Source of the DNA: Symbiotaphrina buchneri
Taxonomy: Eukaryota; Ascomycota; Symbiotaphrinales; Symbiotaphrinaceae
DNA: 64,000 nucleotides
Direction: 5' to 3'
Assembly: GCA_001599915.1 (NCBI GenBank)
Contig: BCIG01000005.1
Coordinates: 310,001-374,000 of the forward strand
Within the stretch, counting starts at the first letter, position 1. Each line of letters begins with the position of its first letter. The position numbers were made by a program, and so were the translations under genes. Shown here in pieces: positions 46,643-57,610 of this stretch. Under the pieces are notes generated by a model. That model was not told the DNA's origin and made no database searches. It saw only the letters and a program-made list of their open reading frames with translations.

Positions 46643-47274
46643 GCAATTCAGGGGTTTTCTTCATGAACCTCCCTAATAGAGAGACGGCGGTATCCGCAGC
46701 TTGCTTTAGTGCTAGGAGTTATTATTGCATAGGTCTTTTCCAGATGGGCTTGAATCTGCTTTCTCGTCCTGCTTGTGTCTGGCGGAAGATGGGGTGATCT
46801 GATTTCCTTTTCTGTATCGTGCTCTCCTACAGGAGCATATGGGTGTGGGTACAAAGCGGATTCGGCATGAGAGGTCGGCGTGCACATACTAGTGCAGAAT
46901 CAGACGCTGGCTGGACGGCAACAACTTGATTGAATAGATGACATGACCTCTGTAATTCGCTCTACATATTCTCTGATGTGATCTGATCACAGTAATTGTT
47001 TGCCACGGTCTTCGACAGTATCTCGTAGACCCTTTTAGTGTGGAAAAGTGCATCGGATCATATGAGTCTACAATGAGGGGGGCTTTGCCGAGGGCGGTAA
47101 ACCACAAGCCTACGCTGGCTTGCAGTGGAGTAGCAACACGCTGTTTCCACGTCGAGTGTGCCCAAGATCGTTACGAACGGGCAGGACCGAAGAACCCGGG
47201 AAATGAAAAGGTTGCGGTGAGCTCTATACGAGCATACAGGTGGAGACCTGGCTCTCCGTACAATGACGGCAGGC
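46643..47274. other. Intergenic between HOG kinase and AVL9, no gene seen
   Basis: This is the 3' region of the kinase gene and promoter of AVL9. The short frames have no recognisable product. Confidence 0.45.
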
Positions 47275-50010
47275 ATGAGTTTCATGCCTTTGGTGACAAT
47301 TGTCGGCTTCCACCACGCACGGTGCGTCGAACCCTCCAAGTACAGATGTGAATCTTGCGACTGATGAACTTGGAAGGGGACCTGAGATAGAAGGCTGGTT
47401 TGGTGCGGAGGATGGCACTGATCCGGCCGTGGAGAATGACTGGTCCTTGCTTCCCTTCATGGCACTCTCTGACGGCGCACATGCGTGAGTCCCCCTCGAG
47501 ATACCCGAAATTCCTTTGCTGAAGGTCATCAAGGGCCACTGAGGACTTTTCCTACTTTACCCTACGGCTGCAGCCGAAAGATGGACGCCTCGCACGTTCT
47601 CTCTTCGGCATCTCATGCACCCGCCAGATGGACGCCAATGAATTGATCAATCGACCGACTGATGTGACAAGATCTACAGTCCAAAAGGCCGTGGTTGTTA
47701 TAGCAGATAACCCTCAGTATTTTTGGGCCCTTGAAAGAAAAGCTTTCCATGGTGACTAGTGCATGGTTTGCCCAACGGTACGTGGATGAGCAGCAAAATA
47801 CCCAGATGTCGAGTACTAAAACTGAGTCTCAGAGACTTCACGGACTTGGATATCATAAGAGTAGGTCAAGGCCTGTCAATGAAACTGCTAGGTGTACTGA
47901 TGGCTTGCAGAAATTTCAAGAGAGCCTATCCAGGTCATTACATGAGCCGGAGGACGATGGTGACCGATATCTGGGTATGCGCGTTCTCCTATGGCGATCG
48001 TCGGCTTTGGTCTGACGAGATCAGGGCTTTCACTACGAGAGATGATTCACGAATTCAAACACCAGGCTTTGGTACTTTTTAAATGTTGTCTATTACAGCC
48101 CAAGGTCAGTCGACGCCGCATGGTCCCTGTTCTTGATCTGACCTTTGCTCAGATGTTGTTTTTTGGCTCTCGTTGTGAGAGGCTATGCATGATGCAATTT
48201 TCGTTAATATCTTTAATACCTGGCCTCTTGGGCAGCTTGCAAGATTGTGCTGATCCTGAATTTGCTTCCTGTGAGAGCAAGCTGGTGAAGCCAACATCTG
48301 TACGGACAAGTGATAGACATTCTCGTAAGCCACAACTCGAGCGTGTTTGCTATTATTCTTCGTCTAATCTCCTCGAATACCAGTGCTTACCTACATGGGC
48401 CTCCCTCTTCAACTGTTTGGGAAGGTACCATCATCTTCTACGACGGACTCCATCACAGGCACAGCTAATCAGATTTCTAGGGGAGTCTTTTTGGCCCTTA
48501 TACACCGTTGCAACAGTTGGACGTACTTGCCGACTATGGCACAAAATCCTACGTAGTGGGTTCAACGAACTCCTTGCTGCTTCAACAGAAGGATCGATAC
48601 AGTGATATTCTCATCAATGTAAGCATCAATTTTATTGGTTTACCCGATGCGGACTGTACGCCTTGCTTCGGTAGATACTTCCAGTTCGCACTGTACTCAT
48701 GGCTATTACAGCTCGATGAGGACTCCATAACAATCACCTCAAGTTCTCTGCGTGCTGCCTTAGCCCTTTCTCCCGCCGATCGAAGATGGATTGATTTCCT
48801 AGTGCAGACCATACAAGACACGTGGGACCCATGTAAGCTCTTTTCAGGATTCTGACGAATACTTGACCAAACGCGCTGACCTAGCCAGCGAACCCGGGCC
48901 GTCCGAAAACCATGGGGTACAGTGGAAGCGAAGAATTTATTAGGCTTCAATTTGAAGAATACATCCTCGCACTTTTGTCGTCTGTCAAGTACCACGTTTT
49001 CCTTGAAAAGCACAAGGGTGACCCGAAAGTTCTACTGCCAGAGATAGGTAGGTCTCAGGGTGCAGTAGTTTCCACCGTGTCAACGTGCTGATCCGTGACA
49101 TTCTCTCAAAGAGGGCGATCCATCCCACGACTTCAACGATGACTGGATTGATATGTGGATGAGGACGGATAACTTCCGGATATTCAACTCATTTACAGGC
49201 AAGGGCTCAGAGCCTCATTGACATTTCCCTTTCTGACATTATGTATCAGATTCTCACTTGTTCGATATTGTAGAACCCCGGCACCCTTGTGCCGGAGGCT
49301 TGACGGTGGAAGATATCCAAAGGCGATTGACGCAGTACGTATCATGTTACAACTCTCGCCTATCAACATTGGACTAATGGTTGACAATAGGCAAGTTGCA
49401 GAACTCCATCTGGACGAGCGCTTGAATTCCAGCAGAGAGGTGTTGGGCAAGCATATTGCCACAAGCCAGAAGAGGGTGTCGACTGCTCTAAACAACCTTT
49501 GGTCAGATATTGAGACTATGCGTGAAGCCCAAAGGAAACGCCAGGAGGAAAACAGGGCTACTGCCGCTGCCGCACGTCCAAGCAACGAGGAGAATACCAG
49601 ATGTGAGCTTTCGCGTTCATCCCATTCGTAAATAACAGGCTCTGATGTTCCGCCTAGTCAGCCGTGCGCCGGATCTGTCTGCCGCTCAAGCTGCGGCTGC
49701 GGCTGCTTCTACTAAAGCCGGAGCGTATCTATCTAGCTGGGGTCAATGGGCCGCTGAGAAACGCAGGTCGGGTTGGGGTCGTGCTCCAGGCTCAGTGGCG
49801 GCAGCACGTTCAGAGCATGAGATTACATCATTGCCTCCCACGAAAGACGACTTGGGAGAGCCCCAGACCTCGCTCCGCGACCAAGCAGCTCGCAATCAAG
49901 GGACTGTTTCATCTCGCGGAAGTTCTACCGAAGAGGTGGCTCGAACTGTCTCTTCCCCTGGGCAAGGCGTCCTTTCTACTGGGAAAGAGCCAAACGAGGA
50001 GGGGCTGTAA
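47275..50010 (+). CDS. avl9: Late secretory pathway protein AVL9 (DENN-like), 15 exons, one apparent extra base
   Basis: Acts in vesicle export from the Golgi; DENN-related. Exons are 47275-47321, 47377-47484, 47525-47777, 47833-47860, 47911-47974, 48025-48104, 48153-48324, 48384-48424, 48481-48618, 48712-48832, 48889-49047, 49112-49198, 49250-49334, 49391-49602 and 49658-50010, giving 648 residues after allowing for one surplus base. Conserved blocks are PLVTIVGFHHARGPEIEGWF, AVENDWSLLPFMALSDGAHA, LFGISCTRQMDANELINRP, MLFFGSRCERLCMMQFSLIS, GTKSYVVGSTNSLLLQQKDR and NPGRPKTMGYSGSEEFIRLQ. In exon 3, PQYF runs through five T (47720-47724) where four would keep the frame into GPLKEKLSMVTSAWFAQR. 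All 14 junction phases fit otherwise. The intron after FNSFT uses a GC donor (GCAAGG at 49199). The C-terminal third is a coiled coil and Ala-rich tail. Confidence 0.88.
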
Positions 50011-50319
50011 CAATTCAGCCAGGGGCGGACACTATAATGATTACGAGGACGAATCCCTGATGCAGTAATTAAGTGCTATATATGAGATATCATTCAGCAA
50101 TTCCTGCTCGACGCCCGGCTGCGCGGTCCAGCCTTCGTTCAGCCAGCAGTGCTCCCAAGACGCATTGCTGACCAGGTTCAACGAGTGTTGGCAGCCTCGT
50201 AGGCATGGAGACGGAGGCTACCGAAGCACCGTTGCCATTGGCAGAGAGGAAAGGGCCGAAGGATATCTCCCTGGTTCGATACCTAAATAATCAAATATGT
50301 TATTTTATATAATATGGAT
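50011..50319. other. AVL9 3' region, no gene seen
   Basis: Short stretch between AVL9 and the first MITE-like element; no coding sequence is recognised. Confidence 0.45.
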
Positions 50320-50772
50320 GGCAATTCGGTAATGGCACGCCCCTGTATCTGGTAACTGCACGCCCCTCTCATACAAAAGGGCGATTTGGTGCACCGTGCA
50401 GACTAATCGCACTTTGATACACGGATAGATATGTGAACAGGTATAAGATGGTGCCTTTGATCGATTGATCGATTAATCGGTCCAACCATCACGGACATAA
50501 ACCAGATAGGCTACGATGTTAATACACGGCCAGATAGATACGATACGATGCAGGTAGATGAGATATGCGGATAGATATGATACGATGTCCCTAGAGAGAT
50601 GAGATTGTGAATAGATAGAGATACGATCTGAGTAGATTACGATGCTGATATACGGACAGGTAGATACTATACGGTGCAGATAGATGAGATACGCGGATAG
50701 ATATGATACGATGCAGACAGACGAGAGGTGCCCGTGGTAACCAAAACCAGGGGCGTGCCATTCCCGATTACC
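50320..50772 (+). mobile_element. MITE-like non-autonomous DNA element, copy 1 (453 bp)
   Basis: The left end (from about 50320) and right end (to 50772) form terminal inverted repeats of about 36-40 bases around the core GGCACGCCCCTG. Behind the left end a second, direct copy of the word GCACGCCCCT occurs about 26 bases later. The inner part is made of repeated GATAGATatGATACGATG-like units, including two 38-base near-copies at 50550-50587 and 50676-50713. There is no open frame for a transposase. The same arrangement and orientation recurs at 56889-57381. The two copies match closely over the first hundred bases and the last fifty. Target duplications are not clear, so the superfamily is not assigned. 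Confidence 0.85.
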
Positions 50773-51133
50773 TTCTTACCCTTACCCCACGGGGCCAAGT
50801 AAACAGGTACCAAGGACCGAAGCACCGAAAAGGGCCAGGCTTTGCCCAGACTCCCCCATCAACGAGTTGACGTCGGTCCAGAGGGCGATTGACGCACAGG
50901 ATGCAGCAATGCAGCTCATCCTCGTAGAGGCTACACGTCTCGCCTTTGGAGTTCACCTTTTCTGTATACAGTGTACAAAGGACGCTGCCAGTGCGAGGGA
51001 CTCCAGAGGTAAGGAATACGTGTAGGTGACTTCACCGGCCCCGTCTTCGGCCCAGCGTCTTTCAATTCCGCCTTCCTCGCATTCCCTTTCCACAGCGCAC
51101 TGCACCACGTAATGCCGTCCGGTTAGCTAGACG
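50773..51133. other. Short region between MITE copy 1 and the Zn2Cys6 gene
   Basis: No gene is supported. A 62-codon minus frame (50956-50768) has no recognisable product. This is the likely promoter of the regulator gene. Confidence 0.4.
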
Positions 51134-53408
51134 ATGATAAAGCAAGAGGGCCTGTTCAGGGCCGAAGAGTCCAACGGGCACGCCTCCGAAGCCGTTCGCA
51201 AAAAGCAAAAGAGGAACAAACCAACGCTGAGCTGTTCACAGTGCGTAGACCGGAAGACCAAGGTACGACACGGCGGTCCATCTGCACGCTTTGTCAAGGG
51301 TATTACTGATGCTGGGGACTCTCGGTAGTGCGATAGGGGAAGACCTCAGTGCGTGTCAACATTCCATCCCCGTGAGCTTCGGGGCACTGATACTGGAGCC
51401 CACAGCTGTCTAGCTTGTATAAAGCGCCAGACGAACTGTCAATACGCGCATGTTGCCGAATTAATAGAGTGGGAACCCCCAATTGAAGCGGCCGGGTTGC
51501 CAAATGATATCTCCTATATGCGCTAAACTATAGCCATCGACAGGAAAAGCAAACAAGCTTCGAAACCTTCCAGGACACGCTTTCCGACCAGGCCGTTCCG
51601 TAGGAGATCTCAGTCTAATGGGGACTCGAGCACTGTGAGCAGCTTCGCATTGCAGCTGCATGGTTTTCCACCGCTGACGTACCGACAGGGGGCTGATGCT
51701 AGCAGACCCTTTGACGGGAGCAAGTTGCGCGCATTTTCAGCTTCTTCCCCACAATTACTATCTACTATACCCTTTTCTCAGTCTACTGCCTCTCAGGTGT
51801 TTGGGATCGGATCCGAGCATCCTTTTGCCAATTACTGGACAAGTCGAGGGGGCCTGCGGGAGGTCATCGGCGTACTTCCAAGCAGGAGCCAATCCGACAT
51901 GTAAGTTCCATTCGCTACGTCTATCCTGCCGGAGCAAAAGGAGACGGCACTTGATGCCGCATATATGTTGATGAGGCTTGCTATGAGATGAACTCCATAT
52001 CCTTCACCATCCGCTCTAGTCTTTAGAGGCCGTTGTCACAGATCGCAATCGCTCACGAACCACCCAATTCTCCTCAGATACCCAGTGGAATCTGTCTCCT
52101 TTGCATTTGCTTACTGATTGGACCTAGACTTATAGCAAGATACTTCGAAGCGGTAGATCCTGTCTATCCAATGATCCATCAGCAACAGTTCTACGTCGAG
52201 TATGAGCACTTTTGGACATTATCCCCGGAGCAGAGAGATTGCTTTGATGGCCATTTCGTGGCACTGATTTTCGTGATGCTGGCCATGGGTACCCAATTCG
52301 TCGACCTACCGCCCAGCACTGAAAGAGCGCAGACAGCCGAGTTTTACGGTACGTTTTGTGTATTCGCATGCAAGAAGTTGATCTGGCTAAAGCAGATCCA
52401 GTCTCTGCCGCCCATCAAGCGCTGAGCATGGCTTCATACCTCAATCGAGCATCAATGCGGTCTATCCAGACTATGGTGCTGATAGTGTACTATCTTTTGA
52501 ATGCACAGCATGCGAGTGATGCATGGGCTTTCGCTGGAATCCTCATTCGTCAAGCCTACGCTATGGGCCTCCACAGAAATCCGGATATTATTGTCCCACG
52601 CTTCGCCGTCGGAAAAGCAACAGAGGCGCAAACTCTGGCAAGCAGTCTTGTTGCAGGATACTTTTTTGACCGTCATCCTAAAACTGCCCCCCAGCGCGAC
52701 TTATACAGATGTCTATGTAGAAGACCTAGCGGATGAGGAGGCCTCCATTGCCAGCGCTGCTGCTACCGACACTGCTTACATTCGTTCCATGTGGAGCCTC
52801 GCGAATCTCGTCCAGGAGGTCATATGCATACCGCGAAGTCTCGATCATCCAATCGCTGCGAGCCAACGCCTGAAATCCAAGTACATCTCAGATTTCAAAG
52901 CCATATACCGTTCACTTCCAGACTTTTTCCGGTCTTGGGACGAGACAAGCCTGTGCGACTTGGCTATTCGAGATAAGCGTCTCGTACGCCAGACCCTATT
53001 CCTCACGAACAATTTCTACCATTGCCTCATGATATTGTATAGTGAGGAGAGCGAGGAGATCCCAATCAACGTTCGCGCAACACTAGAGACAGCCCATAGC
53101 GCAATCAGCACTTTTTTTCTCCTCCACAAGATCTTCCCACAGGAAGCTACTGTATGGTGGGTCTTTCAACACAGAGCGTTCCTTGAAGCGGTACGACCCC
53201 CTTGACGCTCGGCGTACCGTGACCCTGCTCACTGTCACCATAGGAGCTCATGGCGGGCCTGCTCAAAGAATATGGCGAACAGGCGACTGATCCGCTATTT
53301 GTTCGAGCGAAGACTGACGTCTTAAGGCTTATTGAAATCTTAAAGATGAACAGCGAAGATGATCAGGGAGCCCAAACCCGAGTGGGTGTGCTGAAGTCGT
53401 ATCTTTGA
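51134..53408 (+). pseudogene. Zn2Cys6 transcription factor with fungal TF domain, probably broken
   Basis: Nuclear regulator; targets unknown. Exons 51134-51262, 51329-51348, 51406-51900, 52128-52348, 52393-53190 and a last one from about 53245 to 53408. Splicing builds a perfect binuclear cluster: CSQC-x6-CDRGRPHCLAC-x6-C. The middle-homology domain includes ARYFEAVDPVYPMIHQQQF, MASYLNRASMRSIQTMVLIV, WAFAGILIRQAYAMGLHRNP and LWQAVLLQDTFLTVILKLPP. Two features disturb the frame. An in-frame TAA lies at 51524-51526 (YMR-stop-TIA, one transition from CAA). In addition, the frame changes at about 52595-52602 (one base too many, or two too few, near GTCCCAC). The remaining exons, phases and domains are intact, so decay is recent if real. 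Convergent to TOK1 and inside the MITE-bounded island. Confidence 0.7.
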
Positions 53409-53797
53409 AGCCGGCGGCTTCCGTGCTTGCCCGAGTAGGGTGTACCGACGGTCGACCAGCCACCAGATGGAAAGGACACTTATCAAGTCCGCCACCAGGC
53501 GTCAGGCCATGGACCCCTCACTCAGAACAAACGCCGTACTGAGACTGCTCAACCTCTCATGGGGATCATGGCGAAATGTTGGGAGCTCTGGATTCCGGGG
53601 TTACGACTAAGTAGATCGCCTTTCCTAATGTTAGCGTGACCTACTAAGACATGTCGTAGCAGATCTACTTTCACTTACCGAGTGAAGATCTACTTTCACT
53701 TACCGAGTGAGAGTATAGATACTATCATGTTCCTGTCCTGAGAACAGGAAACCAATTGCTGTCAGGGACGGGCGCTTTCCAGATATGGACGACTGGA
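53409..53797. other. Convergent region with a tandem duplication and hairpin
   Basis: This lies between the 3' ends of the Zn2Cys6 gene and TOK1. It contains a perfect 2 x 25-base duplication (53661-53710) and, 20 bases on, a 7-bp stem with a 7-base loop (TTCCTGT...ACAGGAA, about 53731-53751). No gene is seen. Confidence 0.5.
53661..53710. repeat. Perfect tandem duplication, 2 x 25 bases
   Basis: Bases 53661-53685 are repeated exactly at 53686-53710 (unit starts AGATCTACTTTC and ends CCGAGTGA). No differences between copies, so the duplication is recent or conserved by slippage. Confidence 0.95.
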
Positions 53798-56203
53798 TCA
53801 CTCAGACGCATTCTGAGGTCCACCATACTGGTTCATGACTGCTGTCGTGCTGGTGTCTGCTGTCTCCGTTCCCAGAGAACGAGCTCCGGCGTTGGGCGTC
53901 AAATCGCACCTTCTCAAGTATCTACCCAGGCTTTCAACCAGCCTGTCCAAAATAAACTCACTCTCACTCACGTCTGCTACTAGAGGCGAATTCTCTCCGA
54001 TGAAGTCCCACTCTATAAGACCCTTCTCTTCTTCTTGAAGCTCCGCCTCACAATTACCCGAGCTGAACCTTATCAATTTTGTGAACTCAACCCACTCCTC
54101 ATAGGAGTATTTCCTGCCGGGTTGCTCTTTGAGATCGGTGACAGTCCGCTTGATTGCGCGTACAAGACTCTTGGCAAGATCTTGGTCACTGGGTTCCTGT
54201 TCTATGGCAAGTTGCTCGAGAGTTGGGGGCGCGGCATTCTCCCGCTCGGGTCCTACGGGGAAACCTTTCTCGATCCTGCTCTTAGCCGCCCTGTTTGACA
54301 ACCACAAAGACAACCAGTGGTGTCTACGCAGAAGACGCCTCCACAATTCCGGCCGTGGAAGGACGGTCCAATCGGCAAATGTGAAAGTACCTTTCCGCAA
54401 TCCTGCAATGACTGTGTCACCCATATCGCTGATCAAGACTGTGATCGTGGGGACTGCAACAAGGCTCCAGATTACAAAAAAAGGTTTTCCGGCATTGCTT
54501 TGAGGACTGAGATCGCCATATCCTATGGTGAGCAAGCTCACATCTGGAATCATTCAGCAGTGTCCATTGGCTGGGGAGCAGGTGTTCGCGTACAGCAGAA
54601 GTACAACGATTCAAAATAAGTCATGTGCTGTAGCCGTTGTTCCGCCCTCCAAAAGACCACAGCTCCAACACACCAGAGGATGCCAAAGGCAGTGACACTA
54701 ACACACAAGGCAGACCACCGTTTGAACCTGGCATTATCTTGCTGTATTTCTCTCATCTTGTCGAAACGGTCCTTTTCCTCACGCAACAAGATTATCTTCG
54801 GCCGAGGTCGCATTCTCGTCGTCGCCCGCCTGGCAAACCGCCGAATAAACCAGTCTGAATTCTCCTTGACTCCTTGCTGTTGAGTTTGGTCACTGTGGCG
54901 TGCGAGTCTTGGAGGGATCAATGTGGGTTTGGATATAACTGGTCGTTGGCCCCTTTCTTGGAGCTCAGAGGACGTTGTAACCGAACGACCTACCGTTCTC
55001 ACTCGGTGCCTTTCCAAACGCTTTCTGACAACATTATTTCGCCCCATGTCCAAGGAAAAGCGGTGGATACTGTTGACCACGAGGGCGAGAATGATGATGC
55101 CGCCTAGAGAGAAGGGGAGGACTAGGCCTCGACCAACATCATTTACGGCATGGAAATCTCCGAATCCGACGGTCAGGATTGTAACGTCTGCAAAATACAA
55201 TCCGTCACAATAATCCCAACCCGAAACTCTGGCAAACATGGCCCCACCACCGGCGAGCCAAACAAAGAACAGCATTGTTTGCAAGATCAGCATTCGCTGG
55301 TCATCGGTCAATGTGAAATGCTGAGGGTAATGTCCTAGGAAGTAACCAAGCATATTCACCATCAGAAGCGTACAACTGGTGAGATAGATGACCGCTGCTA
55401 TGATAGCATACCAAAATCCTTGTGAGTACGTTTGCTGCGGTCGAATTGGAGGAACGTATATGTGCATGGCAGATACGATTGCTATCAACTGCATTCTACC
55501 ATTTCAGCGGGCGTTCTGATAACCAGCGAAGACTGGAGGCAGGAAAACACGCTTGGACACCTACAATGGCACTGGCAATGTACCACAGAATGATGGACAA
55601 AGGAAGTGCTACAATGTAGCGAATACTCCGGGTGAAATTGAAGAGGAGGAAGATGTTGCCCAGGAATCCACAGGCAAGAGAAGTAGCATTGAGGGCGATG
55701 CACCTTGGTTCCATCAGCGGGAGACGCTGAGCCATGTGGGAGATGACCAGAGGTTACCAGCGAGGATCAGGAAAGCCTTGTCCCTCGTCGTCTGGGCCAG
55801 CTCCATTGTCTGGTAAGACCTGCCTCCATGAGGTCACTAGTGCCGCTATTGATAGGACGTTTGCCAGTGGCCCAGTTGTTGCAGCCATCAGGGGTATGGC
55901 TGTACGAACAGTCTGTCAGCAACGGGTTCAAGCCTTCCGTTTTAGGGTCTTCGTTCATCAGTACCTTGGGAAGCAAACCACCAATCTCTACAGGAATTCT
56001 CAGTAAGCAGGGTGGTTGGCATAGGCGGATCGTGTAGCAATCCAGATATGGTCGTGAACTTACTGAGGCTCGTCGTCATCAGCAGGCCTCATACGGAAGC
56101 GCAATCTTGGATGGTGCCGACGAGGTTTACTGACTTTGAAGGAGAGATGCTGCGCATCCATGTCGACGGCCCGTCCCTCAGATGGCCCCATGTCGGCAGC
56201 CAT
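53798..56203 (-). CDS. tok1: TOK1-type outward-rectifying two-pore K+ channel, six exons
   Basis: Plasma-membrane K+ channel unique to fungi, with eight membrane segments and two pore loops; it passes K+ outward on depolarisation. Exons are 56203-56064, 55987-55965, 55899-55758, 55703-55565, 55488-54594 and 54543-53798, giving 694 residues with all phases in register. The 23-base exon 2 encodes DWWFASQ, conserved before TM1. TM regions include SLACGFLGNIFLLFNF, RYIVALPLSIILWYI and GFWYAIIAAVIYLTSCTLL. Pore 1 is TILTVGFGDF. Pore 2 is SLLTIGYGDLSPQSNAGKPF, created by splicing intron 5. A long charged linker separates the pores, and an acidic cytosolic C-terminus of about 190 residues follows. 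The first in-frame ATG is 56203; no upstream exon is needed. The gene looks intact. Confidence 0.93.
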
Positions 56204-56888
56204 TGTCTGCTCCAACAGGGTGTCAGCTGTAGGTATAGCCTTGTAGGGATATTCATCGACCAGCTGGATGATAGATGGTCCCCTGGCCACAGAGTTAAGT
56301 CGTGGATCAATTGACCGGCAACGGCGGAAACTATGTTTTAGAGCCGAAACAAAGAAACCACTTAGGATTAGGTCGCAGGAGTCTCATGGTTATCATCAGC
56401 GGGATTCCGCGGATTAGGCATGATGGACACTGCCGGGTATCCAGAACGCAAATTCGAAGTATGGGGCACTTGGTCTTCGCTGAGCTTGGGGTCAGGGAAG
56501 ATGGGGGCCTCCTTGTGGGGATATGCAGGTAATGTACACTTTATGCTGGAATAATACCAGGTAAATGTCCCTTACGAAGGGCCCATGAGATCGGACGCCA
56601 CATTTGGTTTCTAGTGGACTGTCAAGTGACACACGTGCGTTTTCACTCTTCATATGAAGGGAAGGTACCTTACCTTACCATACCGTACTGTAACAACAGT
56701 ACTTCGTACTTGCCTGAAGTACCTAGGTACCTTACCTTACCTTATCCCCTAAACAGGCGACGGGAGGTGCCAAGTAGCGTGACAAGGGGTTTTGTATTGT
56801 AAGCGATCAAACACCCCATCAAACATAATTTATTTTGTATGGAAAGAAAGCTTGGCGGCACCTACGCCGGTTTAGGGGATACTTTGGC
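56204..56888. other. TOK1 upstream region with TTACC words
   Basis: Promoter side of TOK1 up to MITE copy 2. From 56680 to 56750 it holds several CCTTACC repeats and a GTACCTAGGTAC palindrome. No gene is supported. Confidence 0.4.
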
Positions 56889-57381
56889 GGTAATCGGTAA
56901 TGGCACGCCCCTGTTTTTGGTAACTGCACGCCCCTCTCATCAAAAAAAGGGCGATCTGGTGGACCGTGCAGACTAATCCCACTTTGCCATGCGGATAGTT
57001 GCGTGAATGGCGCTTGACTGATTGATCGATTAATCGGTCTATCATCCATCACGGAGACAAACCAGGCAGATACGATATGATGAGATACGATGTTGATATA
57101 CGGAGAGATATACAGATAGGTATAAGATGCTGCCGTGGATTGATTATCGATCAATTGATTAGTTCGTACTTATGAAGATGGTGCGGATAGATATGATGCG
57201 GTTAAATCTAACATATGTCGCCCTGGGTCAGGTTATTGATTGATTGATCCGTCCGTCATGGAGATTCACCGGATAGATGAGATACGATGCTGATATGCGG
57301 ACAGACACGTACGATGCGATCTGAGTAGATGAGAAGGGCATGTGGTAACCAAAAACAGGGGCGTGCCATTTACCGATTACC
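56889..57381 (+). mobile_element. MITE-like non-autonomous DNA element, copy 2 (493 bp)
   Basis: Second copy of the element at 50320-50772, same orientation. Left end GGTAATCGGTAATGGCACGC matches the reverse complement of the right end (GCGTGCCATTTACCGATTACC read inward, with one extra base) over about 36 bases. The left end again carries a tandem second copy of GCACGCCCCT. Both copies share a GATTGATCGATTAATCGGTC-like block about 135 bases in, and GATA-rich inner repeats. There is no transposase frame. TA dinucleotides flank the inner ATCGGTAA.../...TTACCGAT ends, which would fit a Tc1/mariner-like target. However, the shared bases outside them leave this open. Confidence 0.85.
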
Positions 57382-57610
57382 TAAGGTACTTTGATACTTC
57401 GAAGAGACGCGTCCTCGGCGTCTATCAGTACCGGCGACGCGTCCTACCACGCGACTCTCGCCAGGCATTTTAACCTTCAACGGGATCCTTATCGATTATT
57501 CCACCGTTTTGCCCACAAGGGAACATATTCGCGGGATCAATCTTCGGAGTCTTCGTCAGCGACGGGAAATACTGGGAAGAGATCCAGCGCAACAAAACAA
57601 TTATGATACT
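57382..57610 (+). promoter_or_regulatory. CTF18 promoter region, directly next to MITE copy 2
   Basis: Only about 230 bases separate the end of the element from the CTF18 start codon, so the element lies in or at the edge of this promoter. No specific site was recognised. Confidence 0.4.

Noticed and set aside
50290-50780. CRISPR-like array of GATA-rich repeats
   Set aside because: Repeats are irregular, have no unique spacers and lie inside a transposable element of a fungal genome.
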